Part shown: positions 25,001 to 36,001 of the stretch, piece by piece
Layout of the letters: each line of letters opens with the position of its first letter
How positions within the stretch are numbered: the first letter of the stretch is position 1
NCBI GenBank assembly: GCA_039654915.1
Contig: CM077594.1
Coordinates: 109,878,893-109,942,892, forward strand
Reading direction: 5' to 3'
DNA: 64,000 nt
Origin: Aquilaria yunnanensis
Taxonomy: Eukaryota; Streptophyta; Magnoliopsida; Malvales; Thymelaeaceae
The notes under the pieces: model-generated
What the model was told of the DNA's origin: nothing
Database searches by the model: none
The model's input: the letters and a program-made list of their open reading frames with translations, nothing else
Translations under genes and position numbers: made by a program

Positions 25001-25465
25001 AAGCCCAGCAATATCCTATTGGATGATGACTATAATGCTTATTTATCAGACTTTGGTTTGGCCAGACTCCTCGGAACATCAGAAACCCATGCAACGACAG
25101 GTGTGGCTGGAACTTTTGGGTATGTTGCACCAGAGTATGCCATGACCTGCCGTGTTTCTGATAAGGCTGATGTTTACAGCTACGGAGTGGTGCTTCTTGA
25201 GCTATTGTCTGATAAGGAGGCCTTGGATCCCTCATTTTCTCCATATGGGAATGGGTTCAATATTGTTCAATGGGCGTGCATGCTTCTCCGGCAAGGCCAG
25301 GCCAAGGAGTTCTTTACCGCAGGTTTGTGGGACAATGGTCCTCATGATGACTTGGTAGAAGTTTTACACTTAGCAGTTGTATGTACTGTAGATTCTCTTT
25401 CCACGAGGCCATCGATGAAGCATGTCGTAAAACGGCTAAAGCAACTTCAACCACCATTGTGTTAG
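22064..25465 (+). CDS. RPK2: LRR receptor-like serine/threonine kinase, RPK2/TOAD2-like
   Basis: Intronless, 1133 aa from the ATG at 22064 (an in-frame ATG at 21878 would add 62 residues from the CT-rich leader, which is unlikely). A hydrophobic signal peptide (1-31) leads into an LRR N-cap with cysteines 64 and 71, about twenty leucine-rich repeats with an irregular, repeat-poor part around residues 370-580, a Ser-rich juxtamembrane region, one membrane span (about 792-815) and a cytosolic kinase. The kinase has the glycine loop GNGGFG (861-866), Lys 882, HRD (976-978) and DFG (996-998), so it is an RD kinase with the expected catalytic residues. The last residues [10 protein letters not shown] match the RPK2 end. 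In Arabidopsis RPK2/TOAD2 acts at the plasma membrane in CLE-peptide meristem signalling, anther tapetum and embryo patterning. Length is close to the Arabidopsis protein. It is tail-to-tail with the AFP-like gene. Confidence 0.95.
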   Translation: MVPFSSSFIKWHFFLLFWVFFYFIKNGLVAGDSDRSVLLQFKNSVSDPAGLLSSWKDSPRSNHCFWLGVYCDSSQRVVALNISGRGAERGNPNDPVDYFSCSDFRWYPFYGFGIRRNCSGNNGDLRGKLPPVIANLSELRVLSLPFNRFLGEIPQEIWEMEKLVVLDLEGNLLSGLLAGAVGGLKNLRVLNLGMNRLSGEIPDALSDLGNLEILNLAGNMVNGSVPAFIGRLRGAYLSITWLSGFLPEFGESCKLEHLDLSGNLLAGRIPPSLGNCSSLKTLLLFANMFEEGIPREVGQLQNLEVLDVSRNSLSGPIPAEIGNCSELSVLVLSNQFPAYQRNDSSQGGALVAVLDDYNFYQGGIPVEITRLSKLRMLWAPRATLEGRLPSDWGTCDNLEMVNLALNFFSGDFPLGLSLCKKLRYLNLNSNKRLTGELVEELAVPCMSVFDVGGNALSGSVPRFNDMECPPVLSADSYSSEPYGPSSAYLSYVAMRTYIRTAPQYLGRDGGLAVFHNFGGNNFTGGLLSLPIAPQRLQEHISYVFFAGENMLSGPFPGNLLDFCDGLDALFINISNNKITGQVPAEIGKNCSSIRLLDVSVNQIDGLIPPSLGDSVSLISLNLSWNLLQDQIPASIGEMKAIKYLSLAGNNLTGTIPTSFGKLKTLVQLDLSSNSLSGKIPEGLVNLRNLSVLLLNNNKLSGQIPSALGNVTMLSTFNVSFNNLSGPLPSNNSLMECSSLLGNPYLQPCHGFSFAIPSQDLRADSGDSQNYAASPSESRGSNSQSSGFSSIEIASIASASAIVSVLLALILLFIYTRKWNPRSRVVSATKKEITTFTDIGVPLTFENVVRATGNFNASNCIGNGGFGSTYKAEISTGVLVAIKRLAVGRFQGLQQFDAEIKALGRLRHPNLVTLIGYHASDTEMFLIYNYLPGGNLQKFIQERSTRAFDWRILHKIALDIARALAYLHDQCVPRILHRDVKPSNILLDDDYNAYLSDFGLARLLGTSETHATTGVAGTFGYVAPEYAMTCRVSDKADVYSYGVVLLELLSDKEALDPSFSPYGNGFNIVQWACMLLRQGQAKEFFTAGLWDNGPHDDLVEVLHLAVVCTVDSLSTRPSMKHVVKRLKQLQPPLC

Positions 25466-26348
25466 TAGCTGCTTTTGTAATGGTTTCCGTTGGTTAACAT
25501 AGCACTTGTAAAAGGAAGCCCTGTGCTTGGGTGCTGCTTTGGGCCTACGTTAGAGAGAGATTTGTAAGATGTAATTAGTCAGTCCCACGTGTAAATTTTA
25601 ATGCAATTTTGCCCTCATTTTTTAGTTTTTCGTTCTCAGAGGGGGCTTGCTGATTGCTCTGCTGAAGAATGCAGAATGTATTTTTTATTCAACTGTACAC
25701 GTATCTGAGTTTCCCCTTTCCTCTAATAAATCCAGATCCAGGGTTGGTCTAAATGTCTTGAGATTTGCTTCGGTATTGATTGGCGTCAAGGACTGAAGAA
25801 CCAACCCTAGTTTGTTAGAATCAACCTCAACAGTCCCTTTCGAACATTGTCCTATGGCCGAGCAGAGTCTGATCCGGGCCTTCTCAACCATGGCTTGGCC
25901 ACACGTCAGACTCGTAAGACGGCCAAGAAGCTTTGGGTCTTTGAAGGGCAACATGGGCCTAATCGAGGAACAGTCCTACATCAAAACTATTTGGTTGTTC
26001 ATCTAACAAAATCAGGGTTCCCGTTCACTTGGTCTTGCTCCTCATGTTCAAACTAGCATATGAGACTTTGACTCTGAAATCTCTCCCTAGTTTCAACCAA
26101 ATTCCATGGCTCTACTTTTCACAGGAATACACCGCAGCAGTGGTTCAATTGGGATTTTCTGAAGATCGAGCATCATTTAGTTCAAACATAAAACATTTCG
26201 GAATTCGAAGTTCTCAAGGAAAGCTCGGTATAGTAAAATGTCAAAAGGGGTGCATGTTCAAGCACAACAAAAGGAAACCGGAACCAATGGTAGGTGAACA
26301 CTGGTTGATTTCTTCCCAGCTTTCACCTCTCCGTGCATCGGCATTACC
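25466..26348. other. Convergent 3' UTR region between the RPK2-like and AFP-like genes
   Basis: Holds the two 3' UTRs and a short spacer. Several overlapping ORFs on the plus strand are shadows with no domain. Confidence 0.5.
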
Positions 26349-28572
26349 TCACAAGAAGGAAGAAGGGTTAACAACTATATGCTTCAGCGGGTGAGCCACA
26401 TCGCCCCCACCAGCGTGCTTGACAAACTCGGCTGGGGAGAGGAAACTGCCATGGCAAACACATACTATCCTCACCTCCTCTCCTTTTCTGTATCTGTAAA
26501 GAAACCCCTCTATTCTTTTCCCATTGGGGCCATCTCCAGTTGTGGAAACACAAGGCATGTCTTCTAAGATGTTTCTCACAGCCTCCTTAACCCCTTTGTT
26601 TTGAAGCACTGGTTTTGGACTGCGTTTTTCGGGTGCGACTCCAGTGAACTTAACTGGTTTTTCAGCTGCAGTTCCACCACCAAGGATCATCTGCTTCTGC
26701 TCATTCTCTGACATAGAGTGTCCACTGGTAGGACTTCTTGCTTCAGAGCACTTGTTAGTTCCTGCAACTAGGTAAACTGAATTCAATGAATACCAGCTTC
26801 AAAGGGAGGAAGTCGAGCATTTTGCCATTTGCAAGAACAGAAAATGAAACAACATTTGTCCCCATTTTCAGTTAAAACAATGCCTATACCTCACTCAAAT
26901 TCCATGGAAGCCAGCCAATTTGTCCAGATATACTTCTATTCCTGGGAGTGATGAGGAACGCAGATATACTTAACTGAACTAAAATTTTGAATTCAAGAAC
27001 TTCCATCAGCTCCGCAACACCACTGATATTGAATGCGCTAAGCTGAGAGTAGTTTTTAGCTGACAAATGAAGCATTTGGACAAGCAATTGTTCTCTATTG
27101 AAATTTGCAAGTTTCAAGTTGTAGTGTCTCAAGGAAAGTGTGTGGGCAAGTCCTACCGCTCCAAGAAATTACGACTCCAGTGAGAAATTTGCCTCCTATA
27201 TTTCTCACTTAATTATCCTCGTTCGCAGGCTTGTGCCTGTTTTGGTGCACAAATTTTCACGTTTCGCTCCTTTGTTTTTCTCTGCTTTATCTCTCCCTCT
27301 CACTGGCTAGCAGAAATTCCAGTGCTCACCTTCCCAAGATGCTTCCCGGAGTTCCACAATGTGATTCTACTGTACTCTTTTTCAGCATTTTCTCTTCATT
27401 TAAAAAAAAAACCTTTGTTCAGGGCATTAGAAGGTCGCAACATTATTATTTCATGATCTTACCAGATCTAAGTTTCAGAATTTCAGAGGCCCCATTCAAC
27501 AGAATTAAATAATTGGAAGCACTTTGATCCTGGTATAATCTTGTTCCTCAAGAACAACACTTTTGTTTTTTTCCTTTCCCTGAAAGAGGAAGGGATTGGA
27601 GGTAGGTCAGCTGCCGGTATGTTGGTTTTAGACTCAAAATTGTGAGAAACCAAGCTGATTCCAGCTGTCTACAACTACAATATAGCAGCTTTCGTGAATC
27701 TTTCATTGTTAGCAACTGGATCCACACCAAAACATTGAACAAACACATCATTAAGTGTAAGCAAATATGTAAAATACCCGAAAACTGTACAGCATATATC
27801 CCAAGATCTTAGCCCTCAATTAAGCAAATCCATGAAGTAGAGCAAAACCATTGAAGAGTAATCAATTAGTCTAAAGATTCAACAACATATAACAGCAATT
27901 CAACATATATTTCTTTACAAGAGTCAGAAAAAAAAAAAAAAAAACAAGAGGAAGAGGAAAAGATTGAACTTGTAAAGGGATCATTTCAAGGGTACCTTGA
28001 AATTGCTGAGTCTCAGACTCGGATATTCCCGAAGATCCACTGCCTTGTGACCCAAAAGACCCCTGTGAACCCACGGCTGCTAGGCAAGTTCCATTAACAG
28101 TGCGTTGTCTCTTATCTTCCTCGCCATTCTCTTCACCAAACCCTCTACTCCGATCCCTCGCAGCCTTCAGATTCCTCTGCTTCTCAGACCTCTTCCTCTT
28201 TGCCTCCATCCTCCTTAGTGTCTGCAACTCTTTCCTCCTCCTCCACTCGTCCTCTGTCTCCGTAGGCAACGAGCAAGTCCTCGCAAGCGGCAACGTCGAA
28301 GAACCATCTTCGTTATCCGTTCTCGTAGCATTGATGTTGAGAAAATCTGGGATTGAAGACGATCTCGTGAGCTTGGCTTGTGGGTCGACCCCAAAACGAC
28401 CGTTCATCGAGAGCCCCAAGCTTAGCTCTAGCTCGTCCCCGTCCTCTTCACTTTGACGCTGAAACTTGTGCGCAAAACTGCTGCTTGAAGCGAGTCTCCG
28501 CAGCAGATCTCTTGGGAAATTTGTCATTCTATTATGGAATTCTTTGTCGCCAATTTCTTCAGCATTTCCCAT
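26349..28572 (-). CDS. AFP/NINJA-family ABA-response co-repressor, TMAC2/AFP4-like
   Basis: Exon 1 (28572-27996) and exon 2 (26761-26349), separated by a 1234-bp intron (CAAG|GTACCC ... TTGCAG|GA), give 329 aa. Near the N terminus is an EAR motif LELSLGL (48-54), which in this family recruits TOPLESS co-repressors. A basic stretch [20 protein letters not shown] (109-128) is the conserved middle (B) region with a likely nuclear signal. From residue 261 ([16 protein letters not shown] onward) lies the C-terminal domain that binds bZIP factors such as ABI5 in AFPs or JAZ proteins in NINJA. All three blocks are present, so the protein should be functional. AFP proteins dampen abscisic-acid responses in the nucleus. 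TMAC2/AFP4 is the best fit because of the RPK2 neighbour and the ABRE-like promoter. An upstream in-frame ATG at 28629 is less likely as the start. A run of A follows the donor inside the intron (about 27928-27944). Confidence 0.92.
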
Positions 28573-29013
28573 TGCAGAGATTATCAAAAGGGAAACAGAG
28601 GAAAGCAATGAGATTCGAAAAATTGACAAGAACCGAAGCGAGGATATCCAACTCAGAAGTTGAATTGTAGCAGAGGAAAAAAATCAGATCCCTGGAAGAA
28701 GAGGAGAGCAGGGGAAAAGGAGTTCAAAGTCGCCATTTTGGGGGCTGAAAAGGAAACGAAAACCATCCCACAAGCACAAGAAGAAGAAGGAATAAGAAAA
28801 AAGTTGGTCGCTTTTTGGTTTCGAAAACAACCGTATGAGATTGAAGCGGAAGAGAAACGAAAGATAAAATGGGAAGACCGAAGGAGACAGAGGAGAAAAC
28901 TCCAAATCCACTAGGTGCAGGGAAGCACGGGTCCAATGACGAAAATGCCCTGGGAAGAGCGAAAGGAGGACACTTGGAAGGCATGAAGAGCTCCCCAATA
29001 GATGAAAAGGACC

Positions 29014-29298
29014 CCACGTGGAACAGAACATCAGATTCCGAGGCGCGACCAAAGAGGCATGGACACGTCGACGGATTTAAGCGGAGAAAGGAGCCTGTCG
29101 TTTTCGGATAAGACACGTGTCTCGCCTCAAACGTGGAGGAGTACGAGCCTGCCACGTGTAACGTAAAATCTGCTCTCCCCGTTTCCGTATTTCGTACCTC
29201 CTCTGGAAGGAAAATTGAAAAAAGAGCTAAGTTGGGGTGGGAAACGAAGAGGACGACACGTGGTGGGACTAGCTTAGGAATCGGAGTCGAGTCACGTC
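29014..29298. promoter_or_regulatory. Cluster of G-box/ABRE-type ACGT motifs upstream of the AFP-like gene
   Basis: Four exact CACGTG boxes at 29015-29020, 29114-29119, 29153-29158 and 29257-29262, plus ACGT cores at 29065-29068, 29131-29136 and 29293-29298, all within 285 bp that lies 440-730 bp before the AFP-like start codon. CACGTG with G/C flanks is the core of ABA-responsive elements bound by bZIP factors. This fits ABA induction and feedback control. The TSS is unknown. Confidence 0.75.
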
Positions 29299-29336
29299 TC
29301 TTCTCTTGCGTCTCGAAAAAGTTGTTTGTTTTGCGT

Positions 29337-29763
29337 TAATTACAATTTGCCCCTGCGGTTTTAGTAAATTATCCTTTGTCCCTCCTATTTAAAAAATATA
29401 CACTTTATCCGCTAATTTTTTAATATATTTCGACAGAAGCTTCTGAAATTTTAATTTAAATTATACAATTATTATCTTCAAGCAATTTTAATTTATATTA
29501 ATTTTTTAATTAATTTATATTTAAAAAATATTATTTTAAAATCTAAAAGAAATATAGAAAGAAAAATTGATAATTTAAAATGTTTATTAACTGTAAAAAA
29601 AATATCATATAAATTAAAATTATTGAAAATTAGCTACTGTAATATTTAAATTAAGATTTTAAAAATTACTATAAGACTATAATAAAAAACTATGAGTAAA
29701 ATATATATTTTAAATATATATATATAATTTTACATAAATCTCAAGAGATAAATTGTAATTATT
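29337..29763. mobile_element. Inverted-repeat MITE, copy 2 of family A
   Basis: Starts around AATTACAATTTGCCCC and ends AAATTGTAATTATT. Its left half matches the MITE at 6553-7034 with substitutions (both have a CTTCT-AAATT-TAATTTAAA-TATACAAT sequence in the same order). AT-rich, no ORF. Confidence 0.5.
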
Positions 29764-30165
29764 CCTTTATTTTTTGCCATATTTTGTTGCCAACAGCAAG
29801 TTGTTTCATCCTCGATTTCCAAGAGTTTCAGTGACTTCTCAACATCGACGTGAGCCGTGGTTTTAGTGCGCGCACTTCTATAAAGTGTAATGCAGCAATA
29901 ATGAGGATAATTTATTTATACCTAAACTATTCCTCATTCTGTCTCACAATTAATTGACTATTTTATTTTTTTTAATTAGAGTTTGACTTGAATAAATTTA
30001 CATTAATATGTATTAAAAAAGTTTTTTAAAAATATTATTTAGAAATTATAATATTTAAATTTTTATTTTCATATAAAATATTCAAATGGGTCACTCGCAC
30101 TTTGATTCAACCATTTACAGTGTGATTTTGTTTAGGAAGGACATCAATGTTTAGTGTAAATATTA
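29764..30165. other. AT-rich spacer, nothing recognised
   Basis: No ORF, repeat or RNA gene supported. Confidence 0.5.
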
Positions 30166-31114
30166 CTCCCTCCGTCCTATATTCTTTTGCACCACTATCT
30201 TTTTTGCGTCGTCTCAAATTCTTTGCACAATTTCCTTTTTAAGCAAGTTTTACTAGATAATTTTACAATTATATCCTTTCCCATCTACTCTACTGTCATT
30301 TGTTTTGTTTTTTGTTGTGTTCCTCCGATGCCCTTGTTGGCCACTGTCGGCATGGGTGCGCCGACCAATCAGGTTGGTGGGTGACGGAGCGAGGAGATTG
30401 GGGCGAGCGACGGGATGAGGAGGTCAGGCTGACTAGGCGACGGAGTGAAGAGGTCAGGGCAACAGAGCAAGAAGACTAGGACAGCGGGCGACGTGCGGCT
30501 TGTGAAGCGGAGGTAGGAGACAAGGACAAAAGCGAAGGAGGCCGAATCAATGAGGGGAGGAGATCGGGGGAGGTAGAATCGGAGGAGATCGGATGAGGCG
30601 ATGACATCAAAGAAGATCGAATCATCGAGATAAGCAGAGGAGATCGGAGGAGGCCGAATCAATGAGGTGATGAGGATGACGAAGGCTGGCCACAAGATTG
30701 TCGTTGCTTGCGGGCTACCGACAATCAAGACAACTGTCGAGATTCAAGAAATGACAATGTAGCGCCAAGAACAGCGATGATCAACGACGGCAGTGGAATG
30801 AAAACGATGGTGGATCGAGGATGACAGTCGATCGAGGAAGACAACAAATTGAGAATGACGGTGGATCGCGAGGAGCGATGAAGTGATCATGGACGACAGC
30901 CGCAAATTGAGGACGGCATACCCAACTTCCATGATTGACGTCATTCATGCTATGCGACGCGGAGGATGACGAGACCCGACTAGTACTCTAGCTAGCACGG
31001 AGGGAAGGACCGGCAAGAGCGACATTACGGATGGAATCATTGACCAAAACGAAGCCGGAATCAAAGGCGTGGATGGAATTGAAGATGGAATCGGGTTTGG
31101 TGGTGTTGCACGTG

Positions 31115-33651
31115 TGTTGACACCCAATTTCGTCCGACCATAAAAATTTTTTAAAAGAAATTAAATAAAAGAAATTAAAAAAATTATTATTTTTATTATT
31201 ATTATTATTACTAAAAATTTTAATTAGTTTAAAATACATTTTTGTTTTGTGAAGATTTGATTTAAAATGATATATGTGTGTATTTGAAAGAAAAAAAGAA
31301 AACTCCAAAAAAAATGGCAAAATTTAAAAGTTTGAGATAAAAATGACAAAATTAAGAAGTTTCAGGCAAAATTGACAAATTCTGAAAGTTCCAGGAGCAT
31401 TTAGTAGTTTGTCACATAAAATTTTGAGCCTGCCGATATTTCTGGCCCAAATTGACAGAAAACGACAAAATTGTCAAAATCAGAAGCTTCAGGAACTTAT
31501 CCAGAGGCTGAGAGACGTAAAGGACTAAAATTGTCATTTTACCAATTTAAGAGATAAGTTTGAAATTTTTTATTAATTTATCCATCAACAGTTCAGCCAA
31601 ACTTCCTCCATAAATAGCCCCCAAATTTTGTGCTGAACACAGAAAAAAATAGAGGAAAAGCTTAGAGCTCCATTTTAGAAAAAGAAAAAATTACAGCTAA
31701 AAGTCCCTGGCTCTCCTCCCTTTTCCCAGAAAAGCCTAAAACTTCCATCTATTTACATAAACACCATCTTCTTCCTCTTGCTGCCAATTTTTTTTTCCCA
31801 TCCCCAGTCGCCGTTTCCAGTTTTTTTTTTTTTTCGCGTTTTTCGTCCCAGGAAATTCAAAAATTTTAACTTTTCAGGTAAAACTCATCTTTAATCCTTC
31901 ATCTTTTCAATTTCTTTCACTTTGGTCACTAACTTTGTATTTTATTCTTGCAGAATTAATTACTAACCCTTTTAATTTTTACTTGTTTGTTTATTATTTG
32001 TTTATTACTAACCCCTTTTTTTTATTGTTGTTATTAACTTACTAACAACTAACTTTTGATACTATTATTGTTACTAACCTTTTAATTTTTGCATTATTAC
32101 TAACTTTTATAATTGTTGTTAACAATTAATTAACTTTTATTATTGTTGTTAATTAATTAATTTAATTAACTTGGCTAACTTTTATTATTGTTGTTAATTA
32201 ATTAATTTAATTAACTTGGCTAGCTTTTTCTTATCGTTGTTAATTAATTAATTTAATTAATTTGGCTAACTTTTTATTATTGTTGTTAATTAATTAATTT
32301 AATTAACTTGAATAACTTTTTATTATTGTTGTTTAACAATTAATTTAATTAACTTTGCTAACATTTATTATTATTTTTAAAGTGGATGGCCAAAAAGCCC
32401 CACTTTATTATTAATTTTTTTTTCTTTATATAATTTTTTATTTAATTCACCTTTACCCTTTACTAATTAATAAATAAATGAAAATTAAAAGAAGATTATT
32501 TTGTAATTAATTATTAAGGCTAATAAAAATCATTTTTAAAAAAGCCAATTATTTTTATTTTTATATACATGTTTTTAATTCTTTAAAGATAACAAAAAGT
32601 TAAAATTAATTTTAATAGTTATTTTTATCCAGTAAAAATAATAAAAAAATAAAAATAAAACCTGTTTAAAAAAAATACATGAAAATTAAGACTTTATATT
32701 TTACTGATTTATTTAAAATATAACTTTTAAATCCACTAAAATAATAAATATTTTTCATTAAACAAGAAAACAAAAAGAAAACTAAAACAAGATAAGAAAA
32801 AGATAAGAAAGACAAGAAAAAGAAAAGAAAAGAAAGATAAGAAAAAGATAAGAAAGATAAGAAAGAAAGAAAAGAAAGAAAGAAAAGAAAGAAAAGAAAA
32901 AGAAAAGATAAAAAAAGAAAAGAAAGAAAGAAAAGAAAGAAAAGAAAAAGAAAAGATAAAAAAAGAAAAGAAAGAAAGAAAAGAAAAAGAAAAGAAAAGA
33001 AAAGAAAGAAAAGAAAGGAAAAATAAAACTAAAAGAAAGATAAAATCAAAAAGAAAGAAAAGAAAGAAAGAAAAGAAAGAAAAGAAAAGAAAATATAAAG
33101 AATAAAAAATAAATTTTTTAGATCATTAATAAATCTAAAAACAAAAGACTTACAAATTAGTAATAATAAATTCCATAAAAATAATAATTATATAACTAAC
33201 AATTAATTAAAGTAATTTCCATATCTGGATGATCCAGCAGGATCTACGGTTTGGAAAATATCAAACTTTCAAAATAAATAAATTAAATAAAAAGATAAAA
33301 ATCCATATTTTTACGATATGGATTAAAATTTTCACCAAATTTCGTGTCCAAATGACTCGGCAGAGTCCATGGTTCGGAAGTATAAAATTCTATACAAATT
33401 AATTACCAAAAATCTACGTCCGATTAATTCAGTTAAAAATTCTAGATTGAAAATTAACTGAAATTTATTTAAAAGCAAAGCGAAACAAAATTAAAATCAA
33501 CTAAGGTGCCAATTTTTGGGCGTTTTAACAAAGTTGTTTTAACGTAACCGTACTCCCGAACCCCCGAACTCTCGCAGACCAATATTTAAGGTGACCAATC
33601 GACCTAGGTAAACAGATTGGTGGCGACTCCCGAAAACCCGACGTTGCCACA
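31115..33651 (+). repeat. 5' LTR of the Tat-like element
   Basis: Contains a TATA-like box ATAAATAG at 31610-31617 ahead of the expected transcript start, a series of four units with TAATTAATTAATTTAATTAA and ATTATTGTTGTT (about 32130-32345), and a 350-bp GAAAA/GAAAG purine tract (about 32760-33110). No coding region. Confidence 0.9.
31610..31617 (+). promoter_or_regulatory. TATA-like box in the 5' LTR
   Basis: ATAAATAG, followed by a GC-containing stretch typical for the LTR transcript start. An identical box is in the 3' LTR near 44689-44696. Confidence 0.5.
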
Positions 33652-33654
33652 GCT

Positions 33655-33673
33655 TGGCGACTCCACTGGGGAC
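33655..33673 (+). other. Primer binding site of the Tat-like element
   Basis: TGGCGACTCCACTGGGGAC begins three bases after the LTR end. It starts with TGG, as needed for pairing with a tRNA CCA end; a tRNA-Arg primer is typical for Ogre/Tat elements and is inferred here. Confidence 0.65.
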
Positions 33674-34705
33674 TCGACGTTAGTGAGTCGAGCCTAAAGT
33701 TGATTTGTTTTAATTTACTTTGCTTATTATGTGGATTTTTATATGCTATATTTACTTAGCGAAAACATGCATTATGCATTCACAATATGAAGCTCTATAC
33801 CCGAGCTTACTTAAATCGAACACGATTCTTTCTAAGCGGAATTGGTGTTGTTGTCCTTGTGAGGCCATGGTCTCCAAGCCTTCACCGGTTTCAAAGTAGC
33901 AAAGTAGTGTATTGCCTTCTGAGACGGTTAGTCTCTGCATGGGCCCACGAAAAGCTACGACTCGAATTAATCCATTCCTTACATAAACCCTAGAGGGTAA
34001 GGAATCGGGCCGTCACTATAATTTAGTGACGGGATTCGGGAACTATCCCTTGCCTTTTTGATAAGCCACCTTATGCATATAGAACTCCCCACTTAACCAT
34101 AGAACTGACCATAGTATTCCTCCCATTTACCAACGCCATAAGCATATCCTTGTTATGCTGTGTTGTTGCTCTACACTTTTATTTTCGTATTTATGGTTTT
34201 AACTCATTTTTCCATAATAGTTCATGAGTTGTTAATTGCTATTTAAGTTATTAATAAACTTATCTTTCTTTTGTTATACTTCTGTTTTGTGCAAATATTC
34301 TTCATGCATCAAAACCACGCATCAAACTATGCTAACTTTTTGGTCTTTTTAATAACAACTAAAAGTCTTGAAGTTCCACGATAGTGGATAATCAAATTCA
34401 CTCATCGCATACATCCATTACATTAATCACGTGCATATAAAGTTTGATAAAAACATAATCTCATTGCATACATCCATTACATTAATCACGTGCATATAAA
34501 GTCTGATAAAAACATAATCTCATTGCATACATCCATTACATTAATCACGTGTATACAAAGTCTGATAAAAACATAATCTCATTTTTCCTACATGCATCCA
34601 TTGCATCAATCACATACACATAGGATCTAATAAAATATACCTTACTTTTAAAAGGATAAAATTGGACCTCGACACCGATATTCAACTCGGCTCCAAATAA
34701 GATTA
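33674..34705. other. Untranslated leader between primer site and gag
   Basis: About 1 kb without a supported ORF. Near 34380-34570 a roughly 60-bp unit with CATTACATTAATCACGTG is repeated about three times. Confidence 0.55.
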
Positions 34706-36001
34706 ATGGCAGAACAAATCGAAAGACGTCTCATAAAGATAGAGTCCAAGATAGAAAGTATGGCCGAACAAATGAGACAATTGATCGAGCTAATCAAGGC
34801 GAAAGCAATTCAAGAAGCACAAGTTCAGCCACCCATGACAGAAAGAGAAATGGTCACTTTGTTTGTCCAGACACTGAAGTACCTATATTATGACGAACTC
34901 ATTGGCAATTCGGCAACTAATTTTTCTAACATTGTCATGTCTGGAGAAAGAATCGAGCATGAGATTAGGACTGGGAATATTGCTGAATCCTTTAATAATC
35001 CTATGAAAAGAGGAGGACCATCCAGAAGAAAAGATGACGAAGTACAACAAATAGGACGTGGAAGAAGGATTCCCCTCATGGATACTGTGGCTATCGGACC
35101 TCACCTATCCTATTTTGCCAATGGGCCCGATAATTACCTTCCAAATAGGCCCAATGATTATCCTCTGAATAGGCCCAATAATTATCCTCCAAATAGGCCC
35201 AATGATTATCCTTCCAATAGGCCCAACAATTATCCTTTTAACAGACCTAATCAGTCATGGCCACCTGCTCCTACTCCTCCAGTACCTGCACCAAGACCAA
35301 GAGAAGTTTTCACACCAATTTCCATAACTTATACCGAGTTATACCCAAAACTCATCGAAAGACAATTTATCCGTCCAATTCCTACAAAGCCATTCAAACC
35401 CCCATATCCAAGGTTGTATGACCCTAACATTACCTGCCCATATCATGATGGCGTTCCAGGCCATGGCTTGGAAAATTGCACAGCATTGAAACGTATAGTC
35501 CAACAATTAATCGAATCAAAGTGGTTGGACTTTTCCGATGAACCGAACGTCACTCACAATCCATTGCCGCCTCATCAAGAAAAACCAGTCAATATGATAG
35601 AAGAACACCGGCTGATGAAAAAGTCAGTCAATGATATCATAACCCCTCTTAAGCATGTATATTCATGCCTTGTGAAAGAAGGGGTTATCATGGGAAAGCC
35701 TTCTTTTGGACATGAAGAAGTTGAAGATGAGGAATGGTGCAACTTTCATGACAGTAAGAGTCATTCTATCCAAGAATGCTCAGAATTCCGTAAGAATCTG
35801 CAAAGACTCATAGACTCATCCCAACTTATCATTTTTATGTCAGATAAAGATGATGATGTGAATGTGATCATTAAAGAACAAGAAGTCAATGCTATACCAA
35901 TCTCAAAACCTACTCTTAAGCCGTCAAGTCCCGAGGCCATTGCTCTACTAATCAAACAAAACCGAGGTCAAGCTGCTAGGCTCGATGTGATTGGCAATTG
36001 A
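34706..36001 (+). CDS. Gag of the Tat-like retrotransposon, internally shortened
   Basis: 431 aa. Starts MAEQIERRLIKIESKIES, a coiled coil, then jumps at about residue 41 to MTEREMVTLFVQTL, a segment that in intact Tat gag proteins stands after the capsid-like core. The usual retrotransposon gag core seems to be missing. A run of five eight-residue repeats (NRPNDYP and variants, about 140-185) is followed by two Cys-His knuckles, C-x2-H-x5-H-x4-C at residue 244 and C-x2-H-x4-H-x4-C at 345. They resemble the CHHC-type zinc knuckles of Tat/Ogre gag. The frame ends at a TGA and does not run into pol. Gag packages element RNA in the cytoplasm; the missing core makes self-sufficiency doubtful, so the protein may be a relic or act with a partner. 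Confidence 0.85.
   Translation: MAEQIERRLIKIESKIESMAEQMRQLIELIKAKAIQEAQVQPPMTEREMVTLFVQTLKYLYYDELIGNSATNFSNIVMSGERIEHEIRTGNIAESFNNPMKRGGPSRRKDDEVQQIGRGRRIPLMDTVAIGPHLSYFANGPDNYLPNRPNDYPLNRPNNYPPNRPNDYPSNRPNNYPFNRPNQSWPPAPTPPVPAPRPREVFTPISITYTELYPKLIERQFIRPIPTKPFKPPYPRLYDPNITCPYHDGVPGHGLENCTALKRIVQQLIESKWLDFSDEPNVTHNPLPPHQEKPVNMIEEHRLMKKSVNDIITPLKHVYSCLVKEGVIMGKPSFGHEEVEDEEWCNFHDSKSHSIQECSEFRKNLQRLIDSSQLIIFMSDKDDDVNVIIKEQEVNAIPISKPTLKPSSPEAIALLIKQNRGQAARLDVIGN

Noticed and set aside
28100..29339. ORFs opposite or upstream of the AFP-like gene on both strands
   Set aside because: Shadows of the coding exon or of the GC-rich upstream region, no domains, no codon pattern.
30369..31127. Minus-strand ORFs in the GC-rich left piece of the mariner-like element
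   Set aside because: Low-complexity readings without domains; they sit inside a transposon.
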